From Inquilinus sp052078665 (GTDB taxonomy: Bacteria; Pseudomonadota; Alphaproteobacteria; DSM-16000; Inquilinaceae): a DNA stretch of 64,000 bases. Below, one piece after another: positions 35,301 to 43,763 of the stretch; within the stretch, counting starts at the first letter, position 1, and each line of letters opens with the position of its first letter. The notes beneath the pieces are model-generated. The model saw only the letters and a program-made list of their open reading frames with translations, had not been told where the DNA came from and did no database searches. Where the stretch lies: assembly GCF_052078665.1 (NCBI RefSeq), contig NZ_JBQJIK010000019.1, positions 1 to 64,000 on the forward strand, written 5' to 3'. The position numbers were made by a program, and so were the translations under genes.

Positions 35301-36095
35301 GTGGTCTCTGTTGCTGCCGCCGCGGCGCCCTCGGACGGGGCGATCGTCGTCGAGGACATGCATAAGCGGTTCGGCAAGCTCGAAGTGCTGAAGGGCGTAT
35401 CGCTGCGGGCCCGGCAGGGCGATGTCATCTCGATCATCGGCTCCTCCGGCTCGGGCAAGAGCACGCTGCTCCGCTGCATCAACCTGCTCGAGATCCCCAA
35501 TGACGGCCGCGTCTGGGTCAATGGCGAGCTGATCCGGATGAAGAAGCTGCGCTCCGGCGAGGCCGAGCCCGAGGACAGCAAGCAGGTCGACCGCATCCGC
35601 GCCTCGCTCGGCATGGTGTTCCAGAGCTTCAACCTGTGGTCGCACATGACCGTGCTTGAGAACGTGATCGAGGCGCCGGTGCATGTGCTGAAGGTGCCGC
35701 GCCAGGAGGCGGTGGAGCGCGCCGAGGCGCTGCTCGCCAAGGTCGGCATCGCCGACAAGCGCGACCACTATCCGAGCCACCTGTCCGGCGGCCAGCAGCA
35801 GCGCGCCGCGATCGCGCGGGCGCTGGCGATGCAGCCCAAGGTGATGCTGTTCGACGAGCCGACCTCGGCCCTCGACCCCGAGCTGGTCGGCGAGGTGCTG
35901 CGGGTGATCCGCCAGCTGGCGGAGGAGGGCAACACCATGCTGCTCGTCACCCATGAGATGCGCTTCGCCCGCGAGGTGTCGAGCCGGGTGATCTTCCTGC
36001 ATCAGGGGCGGACGGAGGAGGAGGGGACGCCGGCCGAAGTGTTCGACAATCCGCGTTCGGAGCGGATCCGCCAGTTCCTCAAGGCGCAACATTGA
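35301..36095 (+). CDS. Polar/basic amino acid ABC transporter ATPase (HisP/OccP type)
   Basis: A 264-residue ATPase: Walker A GSSGSGKST, Q-loop GMVFQSFNLWSHMTVLENV, signature HLSGGQQQRAAIARAL, Walker B VMLFDEPTSALDPEL. The insertion with GELIRMKKLRSG is typical of the histidine/arginine/octopine-type importers. The start is GTG 35301. It leads an operon with two binding proteins and two permeases of the same family. The likely substrate is arginine/ornithine/histidine/octopine-like; the exact ligand is not determinable here. Confidence 0.88.
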   Translation: MVSVAAAAAPSDGAIVVEDMHKRFGKLEVLKGVSLRARQGDVISIIGSSGSGKSTLLRCINLLEIPNDGRVWVNGELIRMKKLRSGEAEPEDSKQVDRIRASLGMVFQSFNLWSHMTVLENVIEAPVHVLKVPRQEAVERAEALLAKVGIADKRDHYPSHLSGGQQQRAAIARALAMQPKVMLFDEPTSALDPELVGEVLRVIRQLAEEGNTMLLVTHEMRFAREVSSRVIFLHQGRTEEEGTPAEVFDNPRSERIRQFLKAQH

Positions 36096-36198
36096 TGGGC
36101 GCCGCTTCGCTGCGATGCTTGACCGCGCGCGGCGATTTCGCGGAAATCGGTCCATCCAACCCGGGACTGCAAGGTCCCAGTTCTGAACGGGAGACTTC

Positions 36199-36993
36199 AT
36201 GATGAAGAGCTGGATGTCGCTGGCCGCCGCCGCGGCCCTCGTGCTGGCCGCCAGCACGGCTTCGGCCCAGGACACGCTGCGGGTCGGCACCGAGGGCGCC
36301 TATCCGCCGTACAATGCCACCGATGCTTCGGGCAAGCTGGTCGGCTTCGAGATCGACCTCGCCAATGCGCTGTGCGAGCGCACCCAGATGAAATGCGAGA
36401 TCGTCCAGCAGGATTGGGACGGCATGATCCCGGCGCTCATGAACAAGCGCTACGACGCGATCATGGCCGGCATGTCGGTCACCGAAGAGCGGATGAAGCA
36501 GATCGCCTTCTCCAAGCCCTACAGCACCACCCCGGCCTGGTTCGTCGGGGCCAAGGACGGCGTGCTGAAGGACGCCAAGACGCTGGACGACGTCAAGGCC
36601 GCGCTCAAGGGCAAGTCGGTCGGCGTGCAGCGCTCGACCATCCACCAGAACTTCCTCGAGGCCAAGGTGCCGGGCGTCGACGCGCGGCTCTACGACACCC
36701 AGGACGATCTCAACCTCGACCTGCAGAACGGCCGCATCGACGCCGGCCTGGCCGACAGCCTCGGCTGGAAGGACTTCCTGGCCAGCGACGCGGGCAAGGG
36801 CTACGACCATTTCGGCCCGGGCCTGACCGGCAAGGACGACCCGATCTTCGGCCTCGGCGTCGGCATCGGCCTGCGCCAGGAGGACACGGCGCTGAAGGCG
36901 AAGCTGGACAAGGCGCTGGACGAGGTGAATGCCGACGGCACGCTGGCCAAGCTGTCGGTGCAGTGGTTCGGCTTCGACACGTCGGTCAAGTAA
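36199..36993 (+). CDS. Amino acid ABC transporter binding protein 1 (HisJ/ArgT type)
   Basis: A 264-residue periplasmic protein with signal peptide ending ASTASAQ. The mature sequence has the lysine/arginine/ornithine/histidine-binding pattern: LRVGTEGAYPPYNATDASGKLVGFEIDLANALC, QQDWDGMIPALMNKRYDAIMAGMSVTEER, and a C-terminal LSVQWFGFD. Two closely spaced ATGs (36199, 36202) are possible starts. It is about two-thirds identical by eye to the next gene, indicating tandem duplication. Confidence 0.88.
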   Translation: MMKSWMSLAAAAALVLAASTASAQDTLRVGTEGAYPPYNATDASGKLVGFEIDLANALCERTQMKCEIVQQDWDGMIPALMNKRYDAIMAGMSVTEERMKQIAFSKPYSTTPAWFVGAKDGVLKDAKTLDDVKAALKGKSVGVQRSTIHQNFLEAKVPGVDARLYDTQDDLNLDLQNGRIDAGLADSLGWKDFLASDAGKGYDHFGPGLTGKDDPIFGLGVGIGLRQEDTALKAKLDKALDEVNADGTLAKLSVQWFGFDTSVK

Positions 36994-37056
36994 TCGCGGT
37001 CAAGTCAGCGGAGAACGGGCGTCGGCGGATGCGGTGCCGGCGCCCGGCCCCCAACC

Positions 37057-37073
37057 GGGACCCCGGGGGTCCC
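37057..37073 (+). other. Hairpin between the two binding-protein genes
   Basis: GGGACCC-CGG-GGGTCCC, a perfect 7-base-pair stem in the 95-base gap. It probably acts as a message-stability or partial attenuation element, letting expression differ between genes. Confidence 0.4.
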
Positions 37074-37088
37074 AGAACGGAAAAGATC

Positions 37089-37886
37089 ATGACCAAGATC
37101 TGGGTGTCCCTGGTCGGGGCGGCGGCGCTGGCGCTGGCCGCCGGCACGGCGTCGGCGGAGACGTTCCGCGTCGGCATGGAAGGCGCCTACCCGCCCTTCA
37201 ACAACACCGATTCCAGCGGCAAGATCGTCGGCTACGAGGTCGACCTGGTGACCGAGCTGTGCAAGCGCATCAACATGACCTGCGAGGTCATGCAGCAGGA
37301 CTGGGACGGCATGATCCCGGCGCTCATGAACAAGCGCTATGACGGCATCATGGACGGCATGTCGATCACCGAGGAGCGCCTGAAGCAGATCGCCTTCTCG
37401 GTGCCCTACACCGACACCCCGGCCTGGTTCGTCGGCGCCAAGGACGGGCTGCTGAAGGACACCAAGACCTTGGCCGACGTGAAGGCGGCGCTGAAGGGCA
37501 AGACCATCGGCGTGCAGCGCTCGACCACCCACCAGAACTTCCTCGAGGCCGAGTTCAAGGACTCCGAGATCAAGCTCTACGACACCGTCGACGAGCTCAA
37601 TTTCGACCTGGTCAACGGCCGCATCGACGGCGGGCTGGGCGACAGCATCTCCTGGGATTCCTTCCTGAAGAGCGACGCCGGCAAGGGCTTCGCCCATTTC
37701 GGGCCGGGCCTGACCGGCAAGGACAACCCGCTGTTCGGCCAGGGCGTGGGCATCGGCCTGCGCCAGGAGGACAAGGAGCTCAAGGCCAAGCTCGACAAGG
37801 CCATCGACTCGATGAAGGCCGACGGGTCGCTGGCCAAGCTGTCGGTGCAGTGGTTCGGCTACGACCCGCTGGCTCCCGGCAACTAA
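37089..37886 (+). CDS. Amino acid ABC transporter binding protein 2 (HisJ/ArgT type)
   Basis: A 265-residue paralogue of the preceding gene, with signal peptide MTKIWVSLVGAAALALAAGTASA. Ligand-site regions are conserved (VGMEGAYPPFNNTDSSGKIVGYE, DGIMDGMSITEERLKQIAFS, VQRSTTHQNFLEAEF), with substitutions such as S-to-V before PYT, E-V-M for E-I-V before QQDW, and DSISWDSF for DSLGWKDF. The paralogues may prefer different amino acids while sharing the same permease, as HisJ and ArgT do in enterics. A stable hairpin follows before the permease genes. Confidence 0.88.
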   Translation: MTKIWVSLVGAAALALAAGTASAETFRVGMEGAYPPFNNTDSSGKIVGYEVDLVTELCKRINMTCEVMQQDWDGMIPALMNKRYDGIMDGMSITEERLKQIAFSVPYTDTPAWFVGAKDGLLKDTKTLADVKAALKGKTIGVQRSTTHQNFLEAEFKDSEIKLYDTVDELNFDLVNGRIDGGLGDSISWDSFLKSDAGKGFAHFGPGLTGKDNPLFGQGVGIGLRQEDKELKAKLDKAIDSMKADGSLAKLSVQWFGYDPLAPGN

Positions 37887-37893
37887 GCACCTT

Positions 37894-37918
37894 CGGGCGG
37901 CGGACTGACCGCCGCCCG
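37894..37918 (+). other. Stable intercistronic hairpin before the permease genes
   Basis: A perfect 10-base-pair stem CGGGCGGCGG/CCGCCGCCCG with ACTGA loop and no T run, between the second binding protein and the first permease. In transporter operons such elements typically protect the upstream mRNA so binding proteins outnumber permeases. Confidence 0.6.
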
Positions 37919-37941
37919 TCCCATTCAGGCAGCGGCAAGGC

Positions 37942-38679
37942 ATGCAGGGACTGATCGATTCACTGCTCCACTGGGCGCAGCTCTTCTCCTGGGGCGACCA
38001 GGGCTGGGGGGACGAGTTCGTCCGGGCCGCGGTGATGACCGTGCTGCTCTCCACCGCCAGCTACATCTTCGGGCTCGCGGTCGGGCTGATCGCCGCCTGC
38101 CTCAAGGTCTGGGGCGGCTTCGTGCTGCGCGGGCTGATGGAGATCTACACCACCGTCATCCGCGGCGTGCCGGAGCTGCTGATCATCTATCTCCTGTTCT
38201 TCGGCAACGAGCGGGCGATCAACGCCATCCTCGGCGCGTTCGGCATCACCGAGCCGTTCCGGCTGAACGAATTCGCGATCGGCGTCTTCGCCGTCGGGCT
38301 GATCTCCGGCGCCTATGCGACCGAGGTGCTGCGCGGCGCCATCCAGGTCATCCCGCATGGCCAGATCGAGGCCGGCCGGGCCTTCGGCATGCACGGCTTC
38401 ATGGTGTTCCGCCGCATCATCCTGCCGCAGACCATCCGCTTGGCGCTGCCTGGCCTGGGCAACATCTGGCAGCTGATCCTGAAGGACACGGCGCTGGTCT
38501 CCGTCGTCGGGGTGACCGAGCTGATGCGCATCAGCCAGGTGGCGGCGCGGTCGACGCGCGAGCCGTTCCCGTTCTTCATCACCGCGGCGGTGCTGTTCCT
38601 GGTCATCACCACCTTCTCGACCAAGCTGTTCCGCAAGGCCGAGGCGCATTACGACCGCGGCGTGCGGCGGGCGGGCTGA
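37942..38679 (+). CDS. Amino acid ABC transporter permease (HisQ/OccQ type)
   Basis: A 245-residue inner-membrane protein with five helices. The cytoplasmic coupling motif is GAYATEVLRGAIQVIPHGQIEAGRAFGM, and the pair-forming sequence VIRGVPELLIIYLLFFGNE is of the HisQ class. It is separated from the next permease by two bases and should assemble with it. Confidence 0.9.
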   Translation: MQGLIDSLLHWAQLFSWGDQGWGDEFVRAAVMTVLLSTASYIFGLAVGLIAACLKVWGGFVLRGLMEIYTTVIRGVPELLIIYLLFFGNERAINAILGAFGITEPFRLNEFAIGVFAVGLISGAYATEVLRGAIQVIPHGQIEAGRAFGMHGFMVFRRIILPQTIRLALPGLGNIWQLILKDTALVSVVGVTELMRISQVAARSTREPFPFFITAAVLFLVITTFSTKLFRKAEAHYDRGVRRAG

Positions 38680-38681
38680 CC

Positions 38682-39377
38682 ATGGATCTCGACCTGATCC
38701 TCGACACCTTCGGCCGGCTGCTCGGTGGCGCCCTGGTGACGATCCAGCTGATCGTGCCGGCGCTCGCCCTCGGCGTCGTCATGGCGATGGTGCTGGCGCT
38801 GATGCGGGCGTCCGGCAGCGGCGTCCTGTCGCGCATCTCCCGCGGCTACGTCTTCGTGTTCCGCGGCACGCCGCTGCTGGTGCAGATCTTCCTGATCTAT
38901 TTCGGCCTCGGCCAGTTCCGCCCGCTGTGGGAGGCGCTCGGCGTCTGGAACTGGCCGCTGCGCGAGGCCTTCCCCTGCGCCGTGATCGCCTTCGCCATGA
39001 ACACCGCGGCCTACACCAGCGAGATCATCCGCGGCGGCCTGCAGGCGGTGCCCTTCGGCCAGATCGAGGCGGCGCGCGCCTGTGGCATGTCGCGGGCGCT
39101 GGTGTTCCGGCGGATCACCGTGCCGATCGCCGTGCGCCAGGCGCTGCCGGCCTATGGCAACGAGATCATCCTGATGGTGAAGGCCAGCTCCCTGGCCTCG
39201 ATCATCACCATCATGGAGATCACCGGCATCGCCAAGCAGATCAACTCGCGCACCTTCGCGCCGTTCGAGGTGTTCACGGCCGCCGGCATCCTCTACCTCG
39301 CCATGAACTTCGTGGTGGCGCAGGGCATCCGGGGGGTGGAGTGGAAGCTGACCCCGCATCTGCGCCGGCGCAGCTGA
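38682..39377 (+). CDS. Amino acid ABC transporter permease (HisM/OccM type)
   Basis: A 231-residue inner-membrane protein, partner of the preceding permease. It has YVFVFRGTPLLVQIFLIYFGLGQF and the coupling motif AAYTSEIIRGGLQAVPFGQIEAARACGMS, and ends in a helix followed by a basic tail. It is last in the operon, since the next gene belongs to an unrelated family. Confidence 0.9.
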   Translation: MDLDLILDTFGRLLGGALVTIQLIVPALALGVVMAMVLALMRASGSGVLSRISRGYVFVFRGTPLLVQIFLIYFGLGQFRPLWEALGVWNWPLREAFPCAVIAFAMNTAAYTSEIIRGGLQAVPFGQIEAARACGMSRALVFRRITVPIAVRQALPAYGNEIILMVKASSLASIITIMEITGIAKQINSRTFAPFEVFTAAGILYLAMNFVVAQGIRGVEWKLTPHLRRRS

Positions 39378-39431
39378 CGGCCTCGCTCCGGCACTGTCGG
39401 GCGGCCGGGAAACCCGGCTAGACTGGCGCGG

Positions 39432-39908
39432 ATGTTCACCTTCACGCCGCTCCGCCCCGCCGACCTGCCGCGCCTGCGCCTGTGGCTCGCCATGCCGCAT
39501 GTCCGCGCCTGGTGGGGCGATCCGGACACCGGGATCCGCGAGATCCGCCGGCTGATGGCGTCGGATTGGGCCGAGCCGATGCTGGTCGCCTGGCAGGGCC
39601 GGCAGATCGGCTATCTGCAGGCCTATGACGCGGCCGTGGCGGCGCCCGGCGGCGACGCCGAGCCCGGCAGCTTCGGCATCGACCTGTTCATCGGCGAGCC
39701 CAGCTATGTCGGCAAGGGCCTCGGCACCGCTTTCCTCGGCGCCTACACCGACCGGCTGCTGAAGGGCGGGCGGGCCTTGCGCATCCTGGCCCGGCCAGCC
39801 CGCTTGAACCACCGCGCCGTCCGCTGCCTGGAAGGGGCGGGGTTCCATCCGCTGGACGACGACTGCGGCCCGCTGCTGGCGATGGCGAAGGACCGGCCCG
39901 GCCTTTAG
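39432..39908 (+). CDS. GNAT acetyltransferase, AAC(6')/IucB-like
   Basis: A 158-residue N-acetyltransferase. The N-terminal FTPLRPADLPRLRLWLAMPHVRAWWGDP and the acetyl-CoA motif A region IDLFIGEPSYVGKGLGTAFLGAYTDRLL match the Acetyltransf_8 type (PF13523), which includes aminoglycoside 6'-N-acetyltransferases and siderophore acylases. No resistance function can be concluded from sequence. It lies 54 bases after the transporter operon. Confidence 0.8.
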   Translation: MFTFTPLRPADLPRLRLWLAMPHVRAWWGDPDTGIREIRRLMASDWAEPMLVAWQGRQIGYLQAYDAAVAAPGGDAEPGSFGIDLFIGEPSYVGKGLGTAFLGAYTDRLLKGGRALRILARPARLNHRAVRCLEGAGFHPLDDDCGPLLAMAKDRPGL

Positions 39909-39991
39909 GACAAGCCGGGAAACTGCCGAGTCGCGGTCCGGCGCAGGCGTGTTATGCTTTCCCCTAAAACCAGAACAATCGGGGAATCGCC

Positions 39992-40426
39992 ATGAACGTT
40001 GCCCGCATTCTGAATGTGAAGGGGAATACCGTCATCCATGTCGCGCCGGACCTCCGGCTGGCCGAGGTGGTGACGCTGCTGCGCGACAAGCGCATCGGCG
40101 CCGTCCTGGTCAGCGGCGACGGCCGCCACATCGACGGCATCCTGTCCGAGCGCGACGTCGTCCACCGCCTGGCCGATCGGGGGCCGGCGCTGCTGGACGA
40201 GCCGGTCTCGACCATCATGGTCCGCACCGTCATCACCTGCGGCCTCGACGATACGGTGTCCGAGCTGATGGGGATGATGACCCAGCGCCGCTTCCGCCAC
40301 CTGCCGGTGGTGGACGGTCAGGGGCTGATCTGCGGCATGATCAGCATCGGCGACGTGGTGAAGGCGCGGCTCGACGAGATCGAGAGCGAGGCCGAGAGCC
40401 TGCGCGAATACATCACCACCAGCTGA
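39992..40426 (+). CDS. CBS-domain protein
   Basis: A 144-residue cytoplasmic protein made of two CBS domains (about residues 8-65 and 73-130): RIGAVLVSGDGRHIDGILSERDVVHRLA and FRHLPVVDGQGLICGMISIGDVVKARLD. CBS pairs bind adenosine nucleotides and act as energy sensors. There is no attached enzymatic domain. The partner is unknown. Confidence 0.88.
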   Translation: MNVARILNVKGNTVIHVAPDLRLAEVVTLLRDKRIGAVLVSGDGRHIDGILSERDVVHRLADRGPALLDEPVSTIMVRTVITCGLDDTVSELMGMMTQRRFRHLPVVDGQGLICGMISIGDVVKARLDEIESEAESLREYITTS

Positions 40427-40551
40427 CGCGGCCCCGGGGCGGGGGCCGGCGCAGCGAAGCGGGAACTGCCGTGCGGCAGGCCCTGTTCTTGGGAATGATC
40501 GTCCGTGCCGGCGCCACCGGCCGGCCGGCTCACAAGAACGAGGTGCCCGAC

Positions 40552-40728
40552 ATGTTCGGCAGTCTGCTCCACTGGGCCGTGGTCTTCCTGATCGTCGCGC
40601 TGGTCGCGGCCCTGCTCGGCTTCGGCGGCGTCGCCGGCACGGCGATGGCCGGCGCCAAGCTGCTGTTCTGGGTCGCGATCGTGATCTTCGTGATCATGCT
40701 CGTGGCCGGCCTGGTCAGGCGCGGCTAG
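40552..40728 (+). CDS. DUF1328 small membrane protein (YtjA family)
   Basis: A 58-residue protein with two membrane helices: LLHWAVVFLIVALVAALLGFGGVAGTAMAGAKLLFWVAIVIFVIMLVAGL matches the DUF1328 family (PF07043) and spans nearly the whole protein. Its role is unknown. About 90 bases upstream, GGAAC (40462-40466) followed after 17 bases by TGTT partly resembles an EcfG-type stress promoter (GGAAC-N16/17-CGTT), but the -10 is imperfect. Confidence 0.82.
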   Translation: MFGSLLHWAVVFLIVALVAALLGFGGVAGTAMAGAKLLFWVAIVIFVIMLVAGLVRRG

Positions 40729-40750
40729 CGCTTCCTGAGCCAACGCATCG

Positions 40751-40784
40751 ACGGCCGGGCGCCCTGACGGGTGTCCGGCCGTTG
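40751..40784 (+). terminator. Terminator after DUF1328 gene
   Basis: A 14-base-pair stem with two G-T pairs (ACGGCCGGGCGCCC/GGGTGTCCGGCCGT), TGAC loop, then TG. It also lies at the end of the convergent HigA-like gene. Confidence 0.75.
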
Positions 40785-40793
40785 TCGTGATCA

Positions 40794-41093
40794 TCAGGCC
40801 GCTTCGGTCTTGTCCGCCGGCGTTGCCGACAGGCGCAGGCCCATTGCCTGCAGCACCCGCATGACGGTGCCGAGCTCGGGATTTCCGCCGCTGCTGAGCG
40901 CGCGATAGAGGCTTTCGCGAGAAAGGCCGGCGTCCTTGGCGATCTGGGTCATGCCCCGGGCACGAGCGACGGTGCCGATCGCCTCGGCGATGAAGCCAGG
41001 ATCCCCGGTCTCGAAGGCGGCAGTCAGATACTCCGCCTGGGCCTCCGGGGTGTCGAGATAGCGGGCGGAATCATAGGGGCGGGTCGCGGTCAT
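40794..41093 (-). CDS. HigA-like antitoxin (addiction module antidote, HI1420 type)
   Basis: A 99-residue protein. The N-terminal MTATRPYDSARYLDTPEAQAEYLTAAFETGDPGFIAEAIGTVARARGMTQIAKDAGLSRESLYRALS shows the typical DSA.YL..PE...YL...L..GD entry followed by a Cro/C1-type helix-turn-helix. It overlaps the upstream toxin gene by four bases. Toxin-first order is typical of this pair. Confidence 0.88.
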   Translation of the reverse strand: MTATRPYDSARYLDTPEAQAEYLTAAFETGDPGFIAEAIGTVARARGMTQIAKDAGLSRESLYRALSSGGNPELGTVMRVLQAMGLRLSATPADKTEAA

Positions 41094-41386
41094 TCCGGTT
41101 GCTCCTTGGCCAGGGCCTTGGCCCGCGCGATGTCCTTCGCCTGTGTGCTCTTGTCGCCGCCGCACAGCAGGATCACCGTCACATTACCCCGCTGGGTGAA
41201 ATAGACCCGGTAGCCTGGGCCATAGTCGATCCGCAGTTCGCTGACGCCGTCGCCGACGGGTTTGGCGTCGCCGGCATGCCCGGCGGCCAAGCGATCGATC
41301 CGGACGGCGATGCGAGCGACAGCGCGGCGATCTTCGAGGGCGTCGATCCAGCGGGAGAATTCAACGGTCTCGACGATCGAGCGCAT
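41090..41386 (-). CDS. HigB/RelE-like toxin (addiction module killer, HI1419 type)
   Basis: A 98-residue toxin: VETVEFSRWIDALEDRRAVARIAVRIDRLAAGHAGDAKPVGDGVSELRIDYGPGYRVYFTQRGNVTVILLCGGDKSTQAKDI is the full killer-protein pattern, with the basic RIDYGPGYRVYF core. Start 41386 is chosen by homology; the frame is open 16 codons further upstream. It forms a module with the HigA-like antitoxin and lies next to the 3' end of a tRNA gene. Confidence 0.88.
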   Translation of the reverse strand: MRSIVETVEFSRWIDALEDRRAVARIAVRIDRLAAGHAGDAKPVGDGVSELRIDYGPGYRVYFTQRGNVTVILLCGGDKSTQAKDIARAKALAKEQPE

Positions 41387-41394
41387 GGCGTATT

Positions 41395-41410
41395 GTAGCT
41401 TATGGGCTAC
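41395..41410. promoter_or_regulatory. Inverted repeat before the HigBA-type module
   Basis: GTAGC-TTATGG-GCTAC lies nine bases upstream of the toxin start. Antitoxins of this class bind such GTAGC/GCTAC repeats, so it is the likely autoregulatory operator. Confidence 0.55.
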
Positions 41411-41498
41411 GGTCCGACAAGACGCACAGCGCACGACAAGCCCTGTCGCGGCGAAAACCGCCGCTGGTCTGTCGAGTGATGTTATCGCCGGAGAGAGA

Positions 41499-41574
41499 TG
41501 GTGGAGCTGAGCGGGATCGAACCGCTGACCTTCTCATTGCGAACGAGACGCTCTCCCAACTGAGCTACAGCCCC
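41499..41574 (-). tRNA. tRNA-Ala (anticodon CGC)
   Basis: Seventy-six bases including an encoded CCA. The acceptor stem GGGGCTG pairs with CAGCTCC (one G-U). The D-arm is TAGCTCAGTTGGGAGAGC. The anticodon stem TCTCG/TGAGA encloses loop TTCGCAA, giving anticodon CGC for GCG alanine codons. The T-arm contains GGTTCGATCC. All arms fold normally. Confidence 0.95.
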
Positions 41575-41766
41575 ACGAATTCGAACCCGGGCGGTTGGGC
41601 ATCCCGGCGAACGGCGCGGAATATCGTGCCCGCACCATGGCTTGTCAAGCGCCTGATCCGGGCGCCGGTCGTTTTTCGGCGGCGGTCGTTTGAAACCTCC
41701 GGCGGCTCGGATATAAGGGGGCCGGGCCGCAGCCGTGGCGGCCGGCTCGGGTTTGCAGGCGGGACC

Positions 41767-42729
41767 ATGACGGACTTCATCGGCCAAAAGACGGTCACCC
41801 TTTTCGGCGGCACCGGATTCGTCGGCCGCTACGTGGCGCAGATGCTGGCCCAGCGCGGCTGGCGCATCATCGTCGCCGCGCGCCATCCGGACCGGGCCCT
41901 GCCGCTGAAGACGGCAGGCGCGGTCGGCCAGGTCGTGCCGGTCTTCGCCGACATCCGCGACGACGGCTCGGTCGCCGCCGCCGTGGCCGGCACCGATGCC
42001 GTGGTCAACCTGGTCGGCATCCTGTTCGAGCGCGGCAAGCAGCGCTTCGACTCCATCCATGGCGAGGCCGCGGGCCGCGTCGCCCGTGCCGCGGCGGCGG
42101 CCGGCGCCAGCCGTTTCGTGCAGATCTCGGCGATCGGCGCCTCGGCCGACAGCCCGTCCTCCTACGCCCGCACCAAGGCGGCCGGCGAGGCGGCGGTGCG
42201 CGCGGCCTTCCCGGGTGCCTCGATCCTGCGGCCGAGCGTCGTCTTCGGGCCCGAGGACGGCTTCTTCAACCTGTTCGCCAACCTGGCCCGCACCGCGCCG
42301 TTCCTGCCGCTGTTCGGCGGCGGCACCACGAAGTTCCAGCCGGTCTATGTCCAGGACGTCGCCGCCGCGGTGGTCGCCTGCCTGGAGCAGGACGGCACCG
42401 CCGGCCAGACCTATGAGCTCGGCGGCCCGCGGGTCTACAGCTTCCGCGAGCTGATGCAACTGACCCTGCAGCAGACCGGCCGCAAGAAGCGCCTGGTCTC
42501 GCTGTCCTGGGGCGTGGCGGCGTTCGAGGCGCGGCTGTTCAGCCTGCTGCCGAAGCCGCTGCTGACTCCGGACCAGGTGGTGCAGCTCAAGATCGACAAC
42601 GTCGTCGGCGCCGGCGCCAGGACGCTGGCCGATCTCGGCATCCAGCCGACCCCGGCCGAGCTGATCCTGCCGAGCTATCTCGACCGCTACCGCCCCGGCG
42701 GCCGCTTCGGCAACAGCTTGGTCGCCTGA
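41767..42729 (+). CDS. Complex I NDUFA9-type NAD(P)-binding reductase
   Basis: A 320-residue atypical short-chain dehydrogenase. A Rossmann motif TLFGGTGFVGRYVAQ is at the N-terminus, followed by DAVVNLVGILFERGKQRFDSIHGEAAG and RPSVVFGPEDGFFNLFANLARTAPFLPLFGGG, a hallmark of NDUFA9/NuoE-like accessory proteins in alphaproteobacteria. The usual SDR catalytic YxxxK is replaced by YARTKAAGE-like sequence. It is probably an NADPH-binding accessory or quinone biosynthesis protein. The start ATG 41767 lies 192 bases beyond the tRNA on the opposite strand. Confidence 0.85.
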   Translation: MTDFIGQKTVTLFGGTGFVGRYVAQMLAQRGWRIIVAARHPDRALPLKTAGAVGQVVPVFADIRDDGSVAAAVAGTDAVVNLVGILFERGKQRFDSIHGEAAGRVARAAAAAGASRFVQISAIGASADSPSSYARTKAAGEAAVRAAFPGASILRPSVVFGPEDGFFNLFANLARTAPFLPLFGGGTTKFQPVYVQDVAAAVVACLEQDGTAGQTYELGGPRVYSFRELMQLTLQQTGRKKRLVSLSWGVAAFEARLFSLLPKPLLTPDQVVQLKIDNVVGAGARTLADLGIQPTPAELILPSYLDRYRPGGRFGNSLVA

Positions 42730-42733
42730 CCGA

Positions 42734-43741
42734 TCACCCCAGCGCCCGGGCCAGGAAGGGCAGGCTCTCGTCCATCCGGTAGTCGACCGAGGAGTGGTTG
42801 TCCGCGAACTCCTCGTAGCGGTGCTTTACGCCCAGCCGCTCCAGCGACCGGTGCAGCCGGCGGGCGCCGTAGACCAGGTTGAACTGGTCGATGTCGCCGC
42901 AATCGATGTACAGCGCCTTCAGCGACTTCAGCGCATCGGCGTGCCGGTCGGCGAGCAGCGCCGGGTCCCATTCCAGCCAGTTGGCCCAGCGCTCCTCGAT
43001 CAGCTCGCAGGTGTCGGGGTTGACCGGCAGCCGGATGCCGAGGAACTGCGACGGGTCCGGGTCGTAGGTCGCGGCCATCGCCAGCCACATCAGGATGTGG
43101 AGGTCGGCATCCTGGATCTTCTTCGCCTCCTCCAGCGAGGTGATGAAGCGCTCGATCGAGCCCTCGTGCTTGGCCAGCGCCCGCAGCACGTTCGGCATCT
43201 CCAGCAGATAGGCCAGCTCGAAGGCCATGTCGCCGGAATGGCACGCGGCCGCGCTCCAGGTGTCGGCCCGGCGCATGGCGTGGATGATCGAGCCGTAGCC
43301 GCCGGAGCTCTTGCCGAACACGCCGCGCCGGCCGGGTCCGCCGCAGCCGAGCCGGGCCTCCACCGCCGGCAGCATCTCGTCGATCAGGAAATCCTCCCAC
43401 CGGCCCATGGCGGCGGAGTTGATGTACTGGTTGCCGCCGAGGCGGGTGAAGCAGTCCGGGAAGGCGATCGCCACCGGCGGCAGCTTGCCCTCGGCGATCA
43501 GCCGGTCGGCCCGCTCCGGCACGTTCTCGCCGAAATTCTTCCAGTTGGTGTGGGCCGGCCCGCCGGCGGTGAAGCCGACCAGGTCGACCAGCAGCGGCAG
43601 GCCGCGCCCGTCATGTCCGTGGGGGATGTAGAGGTCGACGCGCCGCTCATGCGGGTCGCCCAGCAGGTTGCCCCGCAGCGCCTGGCTGTCGATGGTGAAG
43701 CTGTCGACCCGCCCGCGCGGGGCGGCCTGGTTCTTGCGCAT
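42734..43741 (-). CDS. Alpha/beta hydrolase-fold esterase (PF00756 type)
   Basis: A 335-residue protein of the putative-esterase class. The nucleophile serine lies in VFGKSSGGYGS, the strand before it in LPPVAIAFPDC, and the histidine probably in FADNHSSVDYR. It has no signal peptide. Its stop is five bases from the convergent NDUFA9-like stop. The substrate is unknown. Confidence 0.78.
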   Translation of the reverse strand: MRKNQAAPRGRVDSFTIDSQALRGNLLGDPHERRVDLYIPHGHDGRGLPLLVDLVGFTAGGPAHTNWKNFGENVPERADRLIAEGKLPPVAIAFPDCFTRLGGNQYINSAAMGRWEDFLIDEMLPAVEARLGCGGPGRRGVFGKSSGGYGSIIHAMRRADTWSAAACHSGDMAFELAYLLEMPNVLRALAKHEGSIERFITSLEEAKKIQDADLHILMWLAMAATYDPDPSQFLGIRLPVNPDTCELIEERWANWLEWDPALLADRHADALKSLKALYIDCGDIDQFNLVYGARRLHRSLERLGVKHRYEEFADNHSSVDYRMDESLPFLARALG

Positions 43742-43763
43742 GCGTTCGCTCCCTAGGGTTGTG

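Noticed and set aside
40462..40487. EcfG-type stress promoter before the DUF1328 gene
   Set aside because: GGAAC is present, but the -10 reads TGTT instead of CGTT, so it is too weak to call as a feature.
40740..41600. Integration site (att) of a mobile element at tRNA-Ala
   Set aside because: No repeated copy of the tRNA 3' end and no integrase are present within the window.
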